Shown here in pieces: positions 9,367-19,571 of a stretch of 64,000 bases of DNA (position 1 is its first letter; each line of letters begins with the position of its first letter). Position numbers and translations under genes: made by a program. Source of the stretch: Francisella frigiditurris (GTDB lineage Bacteria; Pseudomonadota; Gammaproteobacteria; Francisellales; Francisellaceae); NCBI RefSeq assembly GCF_001880225.1, contig NZ_CP009654.1, positions 868,001 to 932,000 on the forward strand, read 5' to 3'. Under the pieces are notes generated by a model. The model ran no database searches. It had not been told where the DNA came from and was given only the letters and a program-made list of their open reading frames with translations.

Positions 9367-10113
9367 TTATTTGCCTCCAGCAATGTCTATGAAAGAGCCA
9401 GTTGTGTAATTTGCTCCTTCTGATAATAGCCACATTACTGCACTAGCCACTTCTTCAGGGAGGCCTCCTCTTTTTAGAGGGATTTTGTCTTTGAGTTTTT
9501 CAATCCTATTTGGATCTCCAGAGAGTGCATGTATATTTGTATGTATAAAACCAGGCCTTATACAATTTACAAGTATCTTTTCATCTGCTAATTCAAGAGC
9601 TAATCCTTTTGTTAATGTATCTATGGCACCTTTAGTACAAGCATAATCAATATATTCGTTAGGAGAACCAATTCTAGAAGCGGCAGAAGAAATATTTATG
9701 ATTTTTCCACCATTATGACCATGTTTGGTAGACATAAGTTTTATAGCGTGTTTACAACAAAGGATGTAGCCTATAGCATTCACACTAAAAACTTTATTAA
9801 GTCTTTCAGCATCAAAGTTTTCGAGTTTTGAACTAGGAAATATTATTCCAGCATTATTAATTAAAGCATCTAACTTTCCAAACTCTATGTTAATTTTTTG
9901 AAACATGTTTATGATGTCTGACTCTTTAGAGATATCCGCTTTAATTAAAATAGAGTTATTGCCATTATTTATAATTTCTTTATGTATTTGTTTAACAACA
10001 TTATCGTTATTATGGTAATGCAGGCAGATATCATATCCATTTTTAGATGCAGCTAGTGCAGTAGCAGCGCCTATACCGCCATTAGCACCTGTAATAAGGA
10101 TGTTTTTTTTCAT
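9367..10113 (-). CDS. SDR family oxidoreductase
   Basis: A 248-residue classical short-chain dehydrogenase/reductase. It shows the dinucleotide motif TGANGGIG (about residues 7-14), NNAGI near 86-90 and the active-site YACTK, with the catalytic Ser in the preceding ISSAAS segment. The C-terminal TGSFIDIAGGK is typical of FabG-like enzymes. It probably uses NADP(H) on a hydroxyl/keto substrate in the cytoplasm. The ATG overlaps the glpT stop (both at 10113), so it is translationally coupled within glpT-SDR-glpQ. A role in metabolising a product of glycerophosphodiester breakdown is inference from position only. Confidence 0.85.
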   Translation of the reverse strand: MKKNILITGANGGIGAATALAASKNGYDICLHYHNNDNVVKQIHKEIINNGNNSILIKADISKESDIINMFQKINIEFGKLDALINNAGIIFPSSKLENFDAERLNKVFSVNAIGYILCCKHAIKLMSTKHGHNGGKIINISSAASRIGSPNEYIDYACTKGAIDTLTKGLALELADEKILVNCIRPGFIHTNIHALSGDPNRIEKLKDKIPLKRGGLPEEVASAVMWLLSEGANYTTGSFIDIAGGK

Positions 10114-11429
10114 TATTTTTTGTCTTTATGGTTTAAGTTCCAACAAAAAATTAACAGTATAGTAGCTATCACACTTGATGAGATTAAGAAAATAAATACC
10201 GCATTCCATCCCATATATGTAGCTATTATGCCAATAACTGCTTGAGCACCTACTGTGCCAAGGAAGTAGCCAAATAAGCCTGTGAATCCAGCGGCTGTTC
10301 CGGCTGCTTTTTTAGGCACTAAGTCTAAAGCTAATATCCCAATTAAGGCCACAGGACCATATATAAATACACCCATAAGAGATAGACATACTAATGATAA
10401 CCATGCTGTATCACTTTGCCAGTAAACAAATAAAACAGCAATAAATAAAATCATACAAATAACACCAACAGGTGCTCTGCGGCTATTAAAAAATCTATCA
10501 GTTATCCAACCGATTAATATTGTTCCAGGAATTGCAGGCAGTTCAAATAAAGCAAACCCCCATAAACCAGTAGCTGTAGACATGTGTTTTACTTGTACTA
10601 GGTAATATGTTGACCAGCTAAGTAAGCCATATCTTGCGCAATATACAAAAGCATTAGCTATCGCTATAGTCCAAATCCACTTGTTATTTAGTACATGTTC
10701 AAAGAATATTTCTTTAGCACTAAAATCTTTTTCATGATAGTCAGAGTGAAGATCATTTGATCTATATTTCTCAATTGAAGGTAAACCAACTGATTGAGGA
10801 GTGTCTGCTCCAAATATTATGATTAAAATAGCAATAATAATACAGAAAGTACCAGCCACATAAAAAAGTCCATGCCAGTCACCACTGAATAAGAAAAGTC
10901 CAACAGGGACGACTGCGATAGCTAGAAAACCAGCACCAACATTATGTGCTGTATTCCATATACCCATTTTTGTTCCACGTTCATTATCACAGAACCAGTG
11001 AGTCATAATCCTAGCACATGCTGGCCAGCCCATTCCTTGAGCCCAGCCATTTAGTAGCATTATTACAAACATTACAAGTACACCAGCACTTAGAAATGAC
11101 GGTATAAGTAAGTTTAGTAAACCGGTAATAAATAAACCTAAAGCCAAGAAATATTTAGCATTACTTCTATCGGAAACATTACCCATAAAAAATTTACTAA
11201 GACCATATGCAACTCCTAAAGCTGCACCTATTAGACCTAGTTGATCTGGGGTGAGGGTAGTTATATACTGCTTTGAAACATCAAAGCTACTGCGACCAAA
11301 ATAGTAAGTAAAGTAACCAATATAAGCAACTAAAAACATTCTTAAGCGCCAACGAGGATACTTTTTGATAATTTCACTATGTTCTAGGGGAGCTATAGCC
11401 TGAGCAGGCTTTAATAGATTTCTAAGCAT
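10113..11429 (-). CDS. glpT: Glycerol-3-phosphate transporter
   Basis: About 438 residues, 12 membrane helices. The organophosphate:phosphate antiporter pattern is clear: YPRWRLRMFLVAYIGYFTYYFGRSSF carries the substrate-binding Arg of helix 1 (GRSSFDVS), and LSKFFMGNVSDRSNAKYFL is the helix 2-3 loop. A second binding Arg is in VYCARYGLLSWSTYYLV. These features match GlpT, which exchanges phosphate for glycerol-3-phosphate across the inner membrane. The frame could open at a TTG (11447), but the ATG at 11429 gives the family N-terminus MLRNLLKPA. Co-oriented with an SDR and glpQ downstream, forming a scavenging unit. Confidence 0.9.
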   Translation of the reverse strand: MLRNLLKPAQAIAPLEHSEIIKKYPRWRLRMFLVAYIGYFTYYFGRSSFDVSKQYITTLTPDQLGLIGAALGVAYGLSKFFMGNVSDRSNAKYFLALGLFITGLLNLLIPSFLSAGVLVMFVIMLLNGWAQGMGWPACARIMTHWFCDNERGTKMGIWNTAHNVGAGFLAIAVVPVGLFLFSGDWHGLFYVAGTFCIIIAILIIIFGADTPQSVGLPSIEKYRSNDLHSDYHEKDFSAKEIFFEHVLNNKWIWTIAIANAFVYCARYGLLSWSTYYLVQVKHMSTATGLWGFALFELPAIPGTILIGWITDRFFNSRRAPVGVICMILFIAVLFVYWQSDTAWLSLVCLSLMGVFIYGPVALIGILALDLVPKKAAGTAAGFTGLFGYFLGTVGAQAVIGIIATYMGWNAVFIFLISSSVIATILLIFCWNLNHKDKK

Positions 11430-11565
11430 AAAGATAAATAGTATCAATGTGTTTTGCTAAAGTTTAATTTAGTTTAAGCTATATCTCAATTTGTTTTTGC
11501 TCTATTAAATAGAAAGGCTTTTGTGCTAACCTATATCTCAAATTTGTGTATTAAGGAAAATAATC

Positions 11566-13110
11566 GTGCTCGATTATAAAAATACTTTTATTGGAAGAAA
11601 TATTAAAAGTGATGTTTTATCTGGAATTGTTGTAGCTATTGCTTTGATACCTGAGGCTATAGCATTCTCTATTATGGCTGGTGTTTCACCAACAGTTGGT
11701 TTATATACAGCTTTTATATTAGGCTTAGTTACAGCTTTAATCGGTGGTAAAGCTGGGATGATTTCTGGAGCTACTGGTGCAGTGGCAGTAGTTTTAATAG
11801 GGCTGGGGGTTAGCATAAAAAATAGCTTATCACCAGAAATGTTACAAAGTTTAACAGCCTCAGATCAACTAAGTTCATATGTTTTACAATACATTTTACT
11901 GTGTACTATATTGGCTGGAATTATTCAAATCACTATAGGAGTGTTTAAACTTGGTAAGTTAATACGCTTAGTTCCTCAGCCAGCAATGTATGGTTTTGTA
12001 AATGGTCTAGCAATAGTGATTGCTTTAGCACAGATTCCTTTGTTTTATAATGAAGGTCCATATATGTATGTTTTAGTGTTGATAACTATGCTTATTGTGT
12101 ATTTCTTTCCGAAATTCACAGATAAGATACCAGCAGGACTTGTTGCGATAATTATGATAACAGTAGTGGTTTTAGCATTTAAATTACCTACAAAGAATGT
12201 TGGTGATTTAGCTGATATATCTGGCTCGTTACCTTCATTTGCTATTCCACATATACATTTGACATGGAATTCTATTATTACTGTTTTACCATATTCAATT
12301 ATTGTGGCATTAGTCGGATTAATAGAATCTCTGCTTACATTATCAGTTTTAGATGAAATGGATGGTAAAAGAGGAAGTGGTAATCAAGAATGTATAGCTC
12401 AAGGAACAGGAAATATTTTCTGTGGTTTCTTTGGTGGTATGGCAGGTTGTACAATGATTGGGCAATCAATCATTAATTTTACAAATGGTGGTAGAGGAAG
12501 ATTATCATCAGCAACAGCAGCTATTTTATTAATAACATTTGTAGTAGTGCTTTCAAAATATATATCATTAATTCCAGTAGCAGTTTTAGCAGGTATTATG
12601 TTTATGGTGTGTATTAATACTTTTGAATGGGAAAGTATGAATCGTATTCGTTATATGCCTAATTCAGATAAGTTTGTACTCGTTGCAGTTACTATAATTA
12701 CAGTATTTGCCGATTTAGCTATAGCTGTTATTTCTGGAGTCATAATTTCTGCTTTAGTTTTTGCATGGAAAAGTTCACAAGTTAAGAGTAGAACTCATAG
12801 AGAGGATGATAATACTAAGGTTTATGAGTTTTTTGGACCACTTTTTTTCGGATCAACGTCATCATTTAAAAATTTGTTTGATACTAAGTATGATCCTGAA
12901 AATATAATACTAGATTTTGCAAACTCTAGAGTTATGGATATATCTGGTGCAGAAGCTATTGACGACGTTACAAAAAAATATTTAGATTTAGGTAAGAAGG
13001 TGACTTTAAGACACTTGAGTGAAGATTGCCGTCAAGTATTAAAGAATGCTGGACCTTACTGTGAATTTGAAGAAACAGATCCAACTTATAAAATTGCGAG
13101 GAATATATAA
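11566..13110 (+). CDS. SulP family anion transporter with STAS domain
   Basis: A 514-residue protein with an 11-14 helix transport domain and a C-terminal STAS domain from about residue 405. The SulP signature [27 protein letters not shown] is near the N-terminus, followed by GATGAVAVV. The STAS part includes [20 protein letters not shown], the usual strand-loop-helix around the phosphorylatable position. Such proteins move sulfate, bicarbonate or dicarboxylates. The initiator is GTG, supported by a good AAGGA site at 11553-11557. The stop codon overlaps the ATG of the RidA gene, so the pair is an operon. Confidence 0.88.
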   Translation: MLDYKNTFIGRNIKSDVLSGIVVAIALIPEAIAFSIMAGVSPTVGLYTAFILGLVTALIGGKAGMISGATGAVAVVLIGLGVSIKNSLSPEMLQSLTASDQLSSYVLQYILLCTILAGIIQITIGVFKLGKLIRLVPQPAMYGFVNGLAIVIALAQIPLFYNEGPYMYVLVLITMLIVYFFPKFTDKIPAGLVAIIMITVVVLAFKLPTKNVGDLADISGSLPSFAIPHIHLTWNSIITVLPYSIIVALVGLIESLLTLSVLDEMDGKRGSGNQECIAQGTGNIFCGFFGGMAGCTMIGQSIINFTNGGRGRLSSATAAILLITFVVVLSKYISLIPVAVLAGIMFMVCINTFEWESMNRIRYMPNSDKFVLVAVTIITVFADLAIAVISGVIISALVFAWKSSQVKSRTHREDDNTKVYEFFGPLFFGSTSSFKNLFDTKYDPENIILDFANSRVMDISGAEAIDDVTKKYLDLGKKVTLRHLSEDCRQVLKNAGPYCEFEETDPTYKIARNI

Positions 13111-13493
13111 TGAAAAAACAAAAAATAAGTACAGAAAATGCACCTAAGGCTTTAGGAGCTTATGAGCAAGCTATAAAAGTTGGTAACTTTGTTTATACAT
13201 CTGGACAGATAGGTCTTAAACCGGATGGAACTTTGGCAGGAGAATGTATAAAAGAACAAACTAAACAGGTCATGGAGAATTTAAAGGCTGTATTAAAAGC
13301 AGCAGGCTCAAGTTTACAAGATGTTATAAAAACTACTATTTTTATAAAGGATATGACAGAGTTTGCTATTATTGATGAAGTTTATAAATCTTTTTTTGAT
13401 GGAAATTTTCCAGCTAGATCTTGTGTTGAGGTCGCAAGATTACCAAAAGATGTAAAAATTGAAATTGAAGTTGTAGCATTAGCAAGTCTCTAA
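13110..13493 (+). CDS. RidA family reactive imine deaminase
   Basis: A 127-residue protein of the YjgF/RidA family, which hydrolyses toxic enamine/imine intermediates such as 2-aminoacrylate to ammonia and a keto acid. It shows the conserved AYEQAIKVGNFVYTSGQIG segment, TTIFIKDMTEFAIID, and the C-terminal PARSCVEVARLPKDVKIEIE, which contains the family's substrate-binding Arg (PARS) and a downstream acidic residue. Length is standard. Its ATG overlaps the SulP stop. It is followed 4 bases later by the GDSL esterase, so all three may share a transcript. Confidence 0.93.
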   Translation: MKKQKISTENAPKALGAYEQAIKVGNFVYTSGQIGLKPDGTLAGECIKEQTKQVMENLKAVLKAAGSSLQDVIKTTIFIKDMTEFAIIDEVYKSFFDGNFPARSCVEVARLPKDVKIEIEVVALASL

Positions 13494-13497
13494 TTAT

Positions 13498-14409
13498 ATG
13501 TTAAAGCAAATTAAGCTGATTTTAGCCTTAGTACTTGTGTGCTGTTGCTATAGTGGGAGCTATGCATTTGGAGAACCAAATTATTCAACTATAGTAGCAT
13601 TTGGCGACAGTCTTACAGATAATGGTAATGTTTATAAAAAATCTTTAGAAACTATTCCTAATGAAGATACTTGGTATAAAGGAAGATTTTCTAATAGTCG
13701 CACATGGGCAGAATATTTGTGCTCATATAGCTCCGATAAGGATTGTAAATTTTTAGATTATGCTTATGGTGGCGCTTATAGTTCTGATGGTTATCAAAAT
13801 GTAAAAGTTAATGATGAAGTAATATATAAGCTTACAACTAATTTTTTACAACAAATAGATAACTTCGTTAAAAAAGATAAAAAATATGATCCTGATAAGA
13901 CGCTATATGTAATGAGTATAGGTGGAAATGATATTATGGAGCGCAAAAAGAAATATGTTGATGTTCCAGAAAATGTAGATAAGGCTATCGATACCTTAAT
14001 AAAAGAAAAAAATGCCAAACATATCATATATCTAAATATTCCTGATATCAGTAGGGCTCCAATGTTTAACCAAGCTGACAAAGAAAAAAAACAAAAGATA
14101 CATGAAAAAGTAGTAAAACTTAATAAGCAGTTAGAAAAGGTTATTGAAAAATATTCAGATCAAGGAATAGATATTAAGCTAGTTGATTTTTATACTTTTT
14201 TAAATAACTTGATTGATGATAAGAGTTATATTTCTGATAAGCCTTGTATAGATATTCCATTATCTGCTGATAAATTAAATTTTGTATTGGAATATGATAA
14301 AACTAGCGACTGTAAGAAAAATCTAACTAAATATGTATTTTTTGATAATTTACATCCAACAGGAAATGTTCACAAAATACTTTCGGAAGAAGTAAAAAAA
14401 GATATGTAG
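13498..14409 (+). CDS. Secreted GDSL-family lipase/esterase
   Basis: A 303-residue exported hydrolase. Residues 1-23 form a signal peptide ending in SYA. The mature part begins with the GDSL block I FGDSLTDNGN (nucleophile Ser at about 38), a following GRFSNSRTWAEYL typical of thermolabile haemolysin/phospholipase-like members, block III GGND near 143, and the Asp/His pair DNLHPTGNVH at about 283-286. All catalytic positions are present. The family cleaves acyl esters of lipids, sometimes transferring acyl chains to cholesterol. Secretion beyond the periplasm and the precise substrate are not shown. Length is slightly short for the haemolysin group. Confidence 0.87.
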   Translation: MLKQIKLILALVLVCCCYSGSYAFGEPNYSTIVAFGDSLTDNGNVYKKSLETIPNEDTWYKGRFSNSRTWAEYLCSYSSDKDCKFLDYAYGGAYSSDGYQNVKVNDEVIYKLTTNFLQQIDNFVKKDKKYDPDKTLYVMSIGGNDIMERKKKYVDVPENVDKAIDTLIKEKNAKHIIYLNIPDISRAPMFNQADKEKKQKIHEKVVKLNKQLEKVIEKYSDQGIDIKLVDFYTFLNNLIDDKSYISDKPCIDIPLSADKLNFVLEYDKTSDCKKNLTKYVFFDNLHPTGNVHKILSEEVKKDM

Positions 14410-14412
14410 TTT

Positions 14413-14931
14413 TTACATAGAAATACTAACTATACTATAAAAAACAGTTCCTAATAACATAAAAACTGATGGATAAAAAGTTAAGGTAAATCCTAATGCT
14501 CTAGACGGAGCGCCTTTATCATATCCATGAAAGAATAAGATTCTTCCAACAGCAAATACAATTGCAGCATAAATAATCACAGATAGAGTATCACTAGGCA
14601 TAATTACAGCCCAAGCAGTATAAGCTGCTAATGCTAAACAAAACTGCTCTAGAGTATTTTGTAATAATGATTGAAGAACTTTTGCTTTTTCAGAACCTAC
14701 AGATAACCCCCCACCATCTATATCTTCTGGTGTAAAGAAACGATGACCAGCAAGTCTACCTATAGAAATCATCAAAAATAAAGCAGGTAATAAGAGAGCT
14801 TTAAAAGCGATTGTTAATGAATTATCAATATTTGAAAGTATATTTGCATATACTCCTACTAATATAATAGCAATAGAGATAGATGAACCTATTACCATCC
14901 CACGTAGTACGCCTTTTTGTTTTTCAGTCAT
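14413..14931 (-). CDS. MAPEG family membrane protein
   Basis: A 172-residue protein with four membrane helices, the standard MAPEG layout. Characteristic pieces are LLPALFLMISIGRLAGHRFF, QNTLEQFCLALAAY in helix 2/3 (the QNTxEQ motif is shared with bacterial glutathione-S-transferase-like MAPEG proteins) and FHGYDKGAPSRALGFTLTF. The family includes membrane glutathione transferases and leukotriene synthases, but bacterial substrates are mostly unknown. The gene is convergent with the GDSL esterase, leaving 3 bases between stops. It appears monocistronic. Confidence 0.85.
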   Translation of the reverse strand: MTEKQKGVLRGMVIGSSISIAIILVGVYANILSNIDNSLTIAFKALLLPALFLMISIGRLAGHRFFTPEDIDGGGLSVGSEKAKVLQSLLQNTLEQFCLALAAYTAWAVIMPSDTLSVIIYAAIVFAVGRILFFHGYDKGAPSRALGFTLTFYPSVFMLLGTVFYSIVSISM

Positions 14932-14994
14932 ATTTGATAAATGATAGTTTAATGTATGTATAAATAATACAGTATAAAAATATTAATTATAAAT

Positions 14995-15561
14995 TTAATA
15001 TTTCCAGCAGCTTTTTATATGATCATTTACTATGCCAATAGCTTGAAGATACGCATAAATAGTAACACTTCCAACAAATTTAAAACCTTTCTTTTTTAAG
15101 TCTTTTGAGATTTGATTGGATAGCTCTGTTTTATTGGCAATTTCTTTAATTGTATTTAACTCATTTTTTATAATTTTTTCATCTGTGAAGCTCCATATAT
15201 AGTTAGAGAAACTTCCATAATTTTTTTGTATTTCTAAAAATGCTTGGGCATTATTAATTATCGATTCAATTTTAAGTTTATGTCTTATTAACCCTTCATT
15301 TTGCAAGAGCTCAGCTTTCTTATCATTATCAAAATTAGATATTTGCTTAATTGAATATGAAAAAATGTGTTTACGGTAATTTTCTCTTTTCTGAAGCACA
15401 GTATACCAGCTTAATCCAGCTTGCATAGTTTCTAAAATTAGAATTTCAAATAAGTAGTTATCATCATAATTAGGGATTCCCCACTCATCATCATGGTAGT
15501 CTTGATATAGTTGAGATTTATTGCACCATTGGCAACGTATCTTATTATCAGCTAATTGCAT
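14995..15561 (-). CDS. tag: DNA-3-methyladenine glycosylase I
   Basis: A 188-residue Tag-type glycosylase, which removes 3-methyladenine from alkylated DNA. The N-terminal RCQWCNKSQLYQDYHDDEWG contains the zinc-binding Cys/His positions and the DEWG motif. LETMQAGLSWYTVLQKRENYRK follows, and GFKFVGSVTIYAYLQAIGIVNDH carries the conserved FxGxxxxYAxxQAxGxxxDH end of the family, with the final zinc Cys in KSCW. Length matches. The ATG overlaps the stop of the upstream 142-codon gene (15561), so they are translationally coupled, although their functions look unrelated. Confidence 0.93.
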   Translation of the reverse strand: MQLADNKIRCQWCNKSQLYQDYHDDEWGIPNYDDNYLFEILILETMQAGLSWYTVLQKRENYRKHIFSYSIKQISNFDNDKKAELLQNEGLIRHKLKIESIINNAQAFLEIQKNYGSFSNYIWSFTDEKIIKNELNTIKEIANKTELSNQISKDLKKKGFKFVGSVTIYAYLQAIGIVNDHIKSCWKY

Positions 15562-15989
15562 TATGACACCATATATCCATTTTCTTGAGCAGATTGACTA
15601 AGAGTTTTTGCTGTTTCAATAGGAAGCTTACCAGTCATATAAGCTGCTCCTCCGATAGCTAATCCTCCAGCAGCAGCTGGGATCTCAAAAGCTCTTACTA
15701 TTGCTCTATGACTTATATAGTCTCCATTATCAAAAATCATAGGTGACATAATAGCACCACCAACAAAACCAGTAAGAGAACCAACGGGTATCATTATTAC
15801 AGATGCAACAGCGATACCAGCAATTGTTATTGGTGTCATTAGAATAGTGCCTATGCTATTTTCTTTAGGTGGAGTATCGTCAGTAGGATTATTTATAGGG
15901 CTTTCTCTTAAAAACTTATTTTCTTGAGCAAAACTAGTTGCCGATAAAAAGAATATTAAAGAAATAATACATAGTATTTTTTTTAGCAT
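15561..15989 (-). CDS. Hypothetical exported membrane-associated protein
   Basis: I do not recognise this 142-residue protein. Residues 1-21 are a clear signal peptide ending in SFA before QENKF. A polar proline-rich stretch follows (residues 22-45). Then come two glycine/alanine-rich hydrophobic segments (about 50-80 and 103-118) of the GGA type, which look like membrane-interacting hairpins. It sits 9 bases behind cydC and overlaps the tag start, so it is probably the third gene of a cydD-cydC transcript. A role near the envelope is inference. Confidence 0.6.
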   Translation of the reverse strand: MLKKILCIISLIFFLSATSFAQENKFLRESPINNPTDDTPPKENSIGTILMTPITIAGIAVASVIMIPVGSLTGFVGGAIMSPMIFDNGDYISHRAIVRAFEIPAAAGGLAIGGAAYMTGKLPIETAKTLSQSAQENGYMVS

Positions 15990-15998
15990 ATTTTGACC

Positions 15999-17648
15999 TT
16001 AAAAGTAAAAAATTCTATCAAAAGCTGAAGTTAACTTTTTATTATGAGTTATAAATATAACAGTCTTATTTTGCATTAGAGTTTTGATATTTTCAAAAAC
16101 TTTTACTTCAGTTTCTTTATCTAAGCCCTCTGTTGGTTCATCCATAATTAAGATTGGAGATTCTCTTAAAAATGCTCTAGCTAACGCGATCCTCTTTTGT
16201 TGTCCTCCAGAAAGGTGTTTACCATATTCACCAGTCCAAGTATCTAAACCATTTTTAAGTGATAGGACATAATCTTTCATATATACTTTTTCTAAAGCAT
16301 TCCATAATTGTTCATCAGTTGCTTTATCATTTGCTAATAGTAAATTTTCTCTAATGCTTCCATTAAATATATGAGGAGATTGATTTATTATGGTCATTAT
16401 ATCTCTAAGCTGACTCTCACTAAAATCTTTTATAGAGTGCTCACCAATAGTTAAAAGGCCCTTATTGATATCCCAAAATCTAGCTAGTAAATTTACTATT
16501 GTAGATTTTCCTGATCCTGTAGGTGCGAACAAGGCTATTTTTTGTTGATCTTCTATTTCTAAATTAAAATCTTTTAAAATTAAATTGTCATTAGTGTATC
16601 CAAAATCTACATCTTTAAAGCTTATATCATAAGATTCTAATTGAATATAATTTGAATTATCGAAAATGATGTCAGGTTTGGAGTTTGTTATTTTAAGTAT
16701 TCTTTTTGCAGCTGATATCGTTTTTCCTAAATATTGATATGCTAATGGAAGAGGCATGATTGATTCAAATAACGCAAGAATCCCCAAAAATATTAAGGCT
16801 ATAAATGCTCCGTTTAAAAGACCACTTTCAACTAGCGATACAGCTATCATTGTAGTAACTATTATTATAAGACCTAGACAAAAAGTCATAATAGCTGCAC
16901 CAGTACCAGAGACTGTACTTAGCTTTATTTCACTATTTATAAGTTCAGAGTTTTGCTCTTTAATTTTATTAAAGTGATAACCATCTAAATCAAAAATTTT
17001 AAGTTCAGCTAAAGAAGATATATGCTCAACTACTTGAGTTTTTAGAGCTGAACTATTTTCATTTAATTGCTGAGATTTCTTACGAGCTAATAGGTCACTG
17101 ATGAATGGTGTCCCAAAGCCAGTTATTAGGCTTAGGATTAGAGTTGTCAAAGCTAGTTTAATACTGAAAAAGCAAAAGAAAATAGAAATAGATAAACAAG
17201 CTAAAATAAAAACTATAGTAGGAGAAATAATCCTTACATATAGATTGTCTAATGCTGCAACATCATTTACAAGTCTACCTAAGAGATCTCCACTTTTATA
17301 TTTGAGTAAGTGAGAGGGTGCTAATGGCTCGAGTTTTTTGTAAAACCACACTCTTATGTCAGAAAGAATCTTAAAAGTTGCTTCATGAGTAAAAACTCTT
17401 TCACCATAACGAGAGACAATTCTACCTAGAGAAAATGTTCTGACCCCAGCAGCAGGATAAAAGAAATTAAATGTTGATGCAACAGCATAACTTGTAGTTG
17501 CTAAATAGCCTGTGTATGAAATAAACCAGCCAGATAGAGACATCAGTCCAATACCCATTAGTATAGCTGACCAAGCAAGTAAGGTCCCAAATAACATCCA
17601 CTGTGATTGATTTTTAAAAAGTTTTATAAAAGGTAAGAGACTTTTCAT
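15999..17648 (-). CDS. cydC: Thiol exporter ABC subunit CydC
   Basis: A 549-residue fused membrane/ATPase half-transporter. Six membrane helices occupy about residues 15-300, and the ABC domain follows: Walker A APTGSGKS (about 374), signature LSGGQQKR, Walker B LIMDEPTEGLD, and switch His in ITHNK. The N-terminal SQWMLFGTLLAWSAILMGIGLMSLSGWFIS is typical of CydC. With CydD it forms a heterodimer that exports cysteine/glutathione to the periplasm and is needed for cytochrome bd assembly. Its ATG overlaps the CydD stop by four bases (17645-17648), giving tight coupling. No cydAB genes are in the window. Confidence 0.92.
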   Translation of the reverse strand: MKSLLPFIKLFKNQSQWMLFGTLLAWSAILMGIGLMSLSGWFISYTGYLATTSYAVASTFNFFYPAAGVRTFSLGRIVSRYGERVFTHEATFKILSDIRVWFYKKLEPLAPSHLLKYKSGDLLGRLVNDVAALDNLYVRIISPTIVFILACLSISIFFCFFSIKLALTTLILSLITGFGTPFISDLLARKKSQQLNENSSALKTQVVEHISSLAELKIFDLDGYHFNKIKEQNSELINSEIKLSTVSGTGAAIMTFCLGLIIIVTTMIAVSLVESGLLNGAFIALIFLGILALFESIMPLPLAYQYLGKTISAAKRILKITNSKPDIIFDNSNYIQLESYDISFKDVDFGYTNDNLILKDFNLEIEDQQKIALFAPTGSGKSTIVNLLARFWDINKGLLTIGEHSIKDFSESQLRDIMTIINQSPHIFNGSIRENLLLANDKATDEQLWNALEKVYMKDYVLSLKNGLDTWTGEYGKHLSGGQQKRIALARAFLRESPILIMDEPTEGLDKETEVKVFENIKTLMQNKTVIFITHNKKLTSAFDRIFYF

Positions 17649-19426
17649 TCGGTCACCTCATTTTTATAAAAACCATAAAATGCTCCATTTTGATCATTTA
17701 CAAGATCATTAAATGATCCTTGTTGTACAATCTTTCCTTCATCAAGCACGATAATATTATCAACACAATTTAAGAAGCTTAATTTATGAGTCAGAATTAT
17801 CACAGTTTTCTCTTGCCAGGAATCTTTTAAAGAGTTAATAATTTTTCCTTCACTTTCTTTATCAAGACTAGCTGTTGGCTCATCTAATATAAGTAATTGA
17901 TGTTGTTTTAAATATGCTCTGGCTAAGGCTAGTCTTTGAGCTTGCCCTCCTGATAAACCTATATTTTGCTCTCCAATTTCAGTATTTATTCCTAAAGGCA
18001 AAGAGTTTATAAAAGCTAGAAGGTTAGCTTTTTCTAAAGCGCTATTTAGGTCTTCATCAGAGGCATTTTTATTTGCTATTAGTAAGTTATCTTTTATAGA
18101 ACCTTTAAATAAAGTCGCATTTTGTCCAAGCCAAGAAATATTTTTTAGCCAAGATTTTTCATCTATCTCTTTTAGCTCTTGTTTATCATTAATATTAATC
18201 GATCCTTCATAATCTATAAATCCAAGGATTGTATTTATTAATGTTGTTTTACCAGCACCACTTGCACCAACGATAGCGACTTTTTCTTTATCTTTTATTG
18301 ATATACTGACGTTGTCTAGGGCAGTTTTATCATCATACATAACTTCTAAATTTTGTATGGTAATTTTATTAATAGAATCTGCTAAGGGAGTTTTTTTATT
18401 ATTATCCATAGCTGTTATTTCAAAGACTTTTGCTATTTCTAAAGCGGCACCTATAGCTTCTGCTTTTGCATGATAATGAGTACTTAACTCTCTTAATGGC
18501 ATAAAAAACTCTGGTGCTAATAGTAAGATAAATAAAGCACCTTGTAGCGTCATATTATTTAGAGCCCACCAAATATTATTATTTTCTCCAGCATTAATGA
18601 ATCCCATACCTAGATATACTGCAACTATAGCTATAGAGGCTGCGGCAAACATTTCTAATATACCTGAAGATAAAAAAGCAATTCTTAAAACCTTCATGGT
18701 TCTTATACGATATACATCAGAAGCTTCGAATATTTTTTGGCTTTGTGACTTACTTTTTCCAAAAAGTTTTAAAGTTGTTAATCCTCTCAAAGTATCTAGA
18801 AAAGTACTACTCATTCTAGCTAGTGTTTTAAAATGTTTTTGGCTCTCTGACTCTGCACCTAAACCGACGATTATCATGAATAAAGGAATTAAAGGGGCGC
18901 ATATTAACAGTATTACACCACAGACTATACTTTGAGGAAAAATAAAAACTAAGATAGCTAAAGGCATTAATCCAGATAGAGTTATTTGTGGTAAAAATTT
19001 TGTTAAAAATCCTGTTAATCCTTCAACTTGTTCCATGACAGTACTCGTAAGCTCAGCACTAGACATTTTAGATATTTTTATTGGACCTAATTTATTTATA
19101 TGTTCTATAAGATCTTCTCTAAGTTGCTTTTTCACTATTGAAGCAGCTTTATAACTTACTACTTCTTTAGCCCAACTAAGTATAGCTCTTAAAATAACAA
19201 TTATTATTATTCCTATAAAATAGTTAATAAGCTGATTTAGTGTGTATTGTTTGATATAAGCTTCATAAGAAATATGTGCTAATAAATATAGTTGGCCAAT
19301 TAATAATAAACCACTTGTAAAACTTATTAATACAGTTAAATTTATCCATTTTTTAGCTGGTTTTGATATATGTCTTAACCATGAACTAGCAGTTTTTTTA
19401 TTTTCTTTTGATATATCTGTAGACAT
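17645..19426 (-). CDS. cydD: Thiol exporter ABC subunit CydD
   Basis: A 593-residue ABC half-transporter. The membrane domain (about residues 25-330) includes the EVVSYKAASIVKKQLREDL coupling region and GPIKISKMSSAELTSTVMEQVEGL typical of CydD. The ATPase domain has Walker A GASGAGKTT, signature LSGGQAQR, Walker B LLILDEPTASLD and switch ILTHK. It pairs with CydC to move reduced thiols into the periplasm, supporting disulfide balance and haem insertion into cytochrome bd. It is the first gene of the minus-strand unit cydD-cydC-(exported protein)-tag. Confidence 0.92.
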   Translation of the reverse strand: MSTDISKENKKTASSWLRHISKPAKKWINLTVLISFTSGLLLIGQLYLLAHISYEAYIKQYTLNQLINYFIGIIIIVILRAILSWAKEVVSYKAASIVKKQLREDLIEHINKLGPIKISKMSSAELTSTVMEQVEGLTGFLTKFLPQITLSGLMPLAILVFIFPQSIVCGVILLICAPLIPLFMIIVGLGAESESQKHFKTLARMSSTFLDTLRGLTTLKLFGKSKSQSQKIFEASDVYRIRTMKVLRIAFLSSGILEMFAAASIAIVAVYLGMGFINAGENNNIWWALNNMTLQGALFILLLAPEFFMPLRELSTHYHAKAEAIGAALEIAKVFEITAMDNNKKTPLADSINKITIQNLEVMYDDKTALDNVSISIKDKEKVAIVGASGAGKTTLINTILGFIDYEGSININDKQELKEIDEKSWLKNISWLGQNATLFKGSIKDNLLIANKNASDEDLNSALEKANLLAFINSLPLGINTEIGEQNIGLSGGQAQRLALARAYLKQHQLLILDEPTASLDKESEGKIINSLKDSWQEKTVIILTHKLSFLNCVDNIIVLDEGKIVQQGSFNDLVNDQNGAFYGFYKNEVTE

Positions 19427-19571
19427 CTATCTCTCAAAAATTGATCTTATATAGTTTTAATTTTATTACTGCTAAATTATAACATTCAAAAGACAAAATG
19501 TTTAAAGATAGTATTATATAAAAAATTAAGCTTAATTCAGTTATTAAGAATGTGTTAAAATATATAGCATA

